A stretch of 8,438 nucleotides of DNA, from contig JAIOJO010000442.1 of NCBI GenBank assembly GCA_019911985.1, positions 1 to 8,438 of the forward strand, in the 5' to 3' direction. Every line of letters begins with the position of its first letter. Position 1 is the first letter of the stretch. Made by a program: the position numbers and the translations under genes. This DNA comes from Sulfuricellaceae bacterium (GTDB taxonomy: Bacteria > Pseudomonadota > Gammaproteobacteria > Burkholderiales > UBA9220). Under the pieces are notes generated by a model. That model ran no database searches. It was not told the DNA's origin and saw only the letters and a list, made by a program, of their open reading frames with translations. Shown here one piece after another: positions 7,104 through 8,438 of this stretch.

Positions 7104-7242
7104 CCTAAGAAGCTGTTTTAAAAATTCCTCCAAGGCTGGAAAGGCTGGTAGGAGCGACCTCCCGGTCGCGATTTCCAGAACGCCATCGCGACCGGGAGGT
7201 CGCTCCTACGCGTAGTTCGATTTTTTAAAACAGCCTCTAAGG
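7104..7242. repeat. Outer inverted repeat flanking the REPIN
   Basis: The left arm at 7104-7127 (core GCTGTTTTAAAAA) and the right arm at 7219-7242 (core TTTTTTAAAACAGC) are inverted copies that match at 21 of 24 positions. They enclose the REP pair with about 20 bases (left) and 9 bases (right) of other sequence. A short direct repeat AAGGCTGG (7132-7139 and 7141-7148) lies inside the left side. The whole could be a MITE-like element into which the REP pair inserted, or a composite palindromic element. No transposase is present here. Confidence 0.75.
7148..7209. repeat. REP pair in inverted orientation (REPIN/BIME)
   Basis: Two perfect 25-base inverted arms (7148-7172 and 7185-7209) flank a 12-base spacer. 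Each arm begins with the GTAG tetranucleotide (7148-7151; CTAC at 7206-7209 for the reverse copy) followed by its own small hairpin, GCGACC-TCCC-GGTCGC (7154-7169) and its mirror (7188-7203). GTAG plus hairpin is the hallmark of REP sequences mobilised in trans by RAYT (TnpA-REP) proteins, and two inverted REPs form a REPIN. The right end runs into the 10-base palindrome CTACGCGTAG (7206-7215). It may act as a gyrase-binding site or as an insulator between divergent promoters; this is inference. Confidence 0.85.
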
Positions 7243-7248
7243 TATACT
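7243..7248 (+). promoter_or_regulatory. Possible -10 element for the ABC transporter unit
   Basis: TATACT matches the -10 consensus at 5 of 6 bases, immediately right of the outer repeat. The bases 17 upstream (ATTTTT, inside the repeat arm) are a poor -35. Transcription would begin near 7255, just before a tiny ORF at 7259. Confidence 0.25.
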
Positions 7249-7258
7249 TGTAACAAAA

Positions 7259-7336
7259 ATGAAACGGGCCGCACACAACCGGCAACCGGATACGCCGGAT
7301 AGGCGCCGCCGCTCCATCCCCTATTGGCCACCATAA
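7259..7336 (+). CDS. Tiny Arg-rich ORF, possible leader peptide
   Basis: A 25-codon ORF (MKRAAHNRQPDTPDRRRR, then SIPYWPP) with six arginines, four consecutive. It has no Shine-Dalgarno. Its TAA stop overlaps the ATG of a five-codon ORF (7336-7353, MRVLR) as TAATG, and that ORF's TGA overlaps the transporter start as ATGA. The chain of overlaps and the arginine content, next to arginine-polymer genes, raise the possibility of a regulatory leader peptide. It may equally be a chance ORF; only conservation could tell. Confidence 0.2.
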   Translation: MKRAAHNRQPDTPDRRRRSIPYWPP

Positions 7337-7349
7337 TGCGCGTTTTACG

Positions 7350-8438
7350 ATGAAAACCGAATCGCTCCCTTCCGCCTCCTCAGGCCGCCGCTTGCCCGAT
7401 GCGTGGCGCCGCGAATTAGCGCCCCGGCTCGCCGGCGGCGAAGAAATTCTGGCCTGGCTGGAACTCGACCTCGACGCCCGCCTCCATTTCGGCCACGGCC
7501 TGGTGGTCGCGACCGGCCAGCGCCTGCTCGCCAAAGAAGGCGAAGAGGGCGTTTGGCAGGATTGGCCTTACCGGGAAGACCTCGCCCTCCGGCACCACGA
7601 TCACGCCGGAGTGGGCAGCCTGGAGCTGCGCGACGGCACGATGCGCCTTGCCCATTGGCGCTTCACGCTGGGCCGCAATCCGCAGGCCCTGCAGTTGATC
7701 AAGCAGTTCGAACGGCAGCTCGCCAGCCGGCTCTCCGGCCGCCCCGCGGCCGCCGAGGCCGAAGCCGTTTGCCCCAAGTGCAAAACGCCGCTGGAGCCGG
7801 GGCAGGACGAATGCCCCCTGTGCACCCAGGAAATCCACGCCCCGCCCTCGACGTGGACGCTGTTCCGCCTGTGGCGCTTCGCCAAGCCGTATTACGGCCA
7901 ACTGCTCGCCGGCTTTCTGCTCACGCTGGCGTCCACCGCCGCCACGCTGGTACCGCCCTACCTGACCATGCCGCTGATGGACAAGGTGCTGATTCCCTAC
8001 CAGAACGGCATACCCATAGACATCCACATCGTCGCGCTGCTGCTCGCCGGATTGCTCGGCTCCGCGCTGTTGGCCTGGAGCCTGGGCTGGGCGCGCACCT
8101 ATATCCTCGCCTTGGTCAGCGAGCGCATCGGCGCGGACTTGCGCACCGCCACCTACGAACATTTGCTGCGGCTTTCGCTGGAGTATTTCGGCGGCAAGCG
8201 CACCGGCGACCTGATGGCCCGCATCGGCTCCGAATCCGACCGCATCTGCGTTTTCCTGTCCTTGCACTTGATGGATTTCGCCACCGACGTGTTGATGATC
8301 GTGATGACGGCGGCGATCCTCGCCGCCATCAACCCCTGGCTGGCGCTGGTGACGCTGCTGCCGCTGCCCTTCATCGCCTGGATGATTCGCGTGGTGCGGG
8401 ACAGGTTGCGCACCGGTTTCGAGAAGATCGACCGGGTC
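7350..8438 (+). CDS. ABC transporter permease/ATP-binding protein with zinc ribbon, 3'-truncated
   Basis: The frame is open from this ATG to the window end (363 codons seen). Residues 1 to about 130 form a soluble N-terminal region I do not recognise. A zinc ribbon follows, CPKC (141-144) and CPLC (155-158). Then the transmembrane domain of a type I (exporter-fold) ABC protein begins, with hydrophobic segments at about 183-203, 226-248 and 307-347 and the family motif YFGGKRTGDLMARIGSESDRI at 279-299. The nucleotide-binding domain should lie past the edge. I recall proteins with this architecture annotated as cyanophycin metabolism-associated ABC transporters, usually followed by a DUF1854 protein, and the divergent position next to cphA' fits. 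The substrate is unknown. An in-frame stop at 7260-7262 limits upstream extension; no Shine-Dalgarno precedes the ATG, but the MRVLR mini-ORF stop overlaps it. Confidence 0.85.
   Translation, partial: MKTESLPSASSGRRLPDAWRRELAPRLAGGEEILAWLELDLDARLHFGHGLVVATGQRLLAKEGEEGVWQDWPYREDLALRHHDHAGVGSLELRDGTMRLAHWRFTLGRNPQALQLIKQFERQLASRLSGRPAAAEAEAVCPKCKTPLEPGQDECPLCTQEIHAPPSTWTLFRLWRFAKPYYGQLLAGFLLTLASTAATLVPPYLTMPLMDKVLIPYQNGIPIDIHIVALLLAGLLGSALLAWSLGWARTYILALVSERIGADLRTATYEHLLRLSLEYFGGKRTGDLMARIGSESDRICVFLSLHLMDFATDVLMIVMTAAILAAINPWLALVTLLPLPFIAWMIRVVRDRLRTGFEKIDRV

Larger units (their letters stand above)
6961..7349. other. Divergent intergenic region between cphA' and the ABC transporter
   Basis: This 389-base gap separates two divergently transcribed units and must hold both promoters. 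Its centre (7104-7242) is a nested inverted-repeat element. The left part (6961-7103) is AT-rich around 7048-7060 and contains the best promoter-like match for the cph operon. The right part (7243-7349) contains a TATACT hexamer and two very short overlapping ORFs leading to the transporter start. I see no tRNA, and no riboswitch class that I recognise. Confidence 0.8.

Noticed and set aside
7148..7209. Rho-independent terminator or CRISPR-like repeat
   Set aside because: Although a long hairpin, it is not preceded by a gene end or directly followed by a T tract, occurs as one inverted pair rather than spaced direct repeats, and carries the GTAG-plus-hairpin layout of REP sequences.
7118..7534. 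138-codon minus-strand ORF extending into the intergenic region
   Set aside because: It starts within transporter coding sequence and its C-terminal part is translated REP sequence, not a protein.
7416..8267. 283-codon ORF on the minus strand at the right end
   Set aside because: Antisense to the ABC transporter, whose frame shows a zinc ribbon, membrane segments and a conserved exporter motif; the reverse frame is Gln/Gly/Arg-rich shadow sequence.

Overview
The window looks like a high-GC proteobacterial chromosome, beta or gamma class. The Icd is E. coli-like, the paired cyanophycin synthetases most resemble those I know from Betaproteobacteria, and there is a REP-type inverted pair with a GTAG signature. 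I cannot name a genus from sequence alone.

Layout. (1) Positions 1-945, plus strand: the 3' three-quarters of icd (NADP-dependent isocitrate dehydrogenase), cut by the window's left edge. (2) 963-990: a strong hairpin shared by two convergent transcription units. (3) 998-6960, minus strand: a compact three-gene operon. In transcription order it holds a truncated cyanophycin synthetase paralogue (cphA', 733 aa), a full-length cyanophycin synthetase (cphA, 859 aa), and a 379-aa protein resembling Bacillus Tgl transglutaminase whose start overlaps the cphA stop by ATGA. (4) 6961-7349: a divergent intergenic region holding a REP pair (REPIN) nested inside a second inverted repeat, weak promoter-like sequences, and two tiny overlapping ORFs. 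(5) 7350-8438, plus strand: the start of an ABC transporter with an N-terminal extension and zinc ribbon, running off the right edge.

How the genes may work together. Cyanophycin is an insoluble reserve polymer with a poly-aspartate backbone and arginine on each side chain. CphA carries intact motifs for both ligation steps: ATP-grasp for Asp addition and Mur-ligase-like for Arg addition. CphA' keeps the N-terminal HxxEH motif that CphA has lost, but its Mur-like site is damaged and truncated and its ATP-grasp domain lacks a conserved STGG loop. The two paralogues therefore seem to have degenerated in complementary ways, with CphA' plausibly supplying primers, processing, or a partner function. 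The transglutaminase-like gene is translationally coupled to cphA and could modify or cross-link the polymer or granule proteins; this is the least described part of the locus. The divergent ABC transporter belongs to a type I recall as recurring beside cphA genes. No cyanophycinase gene lies in the window.
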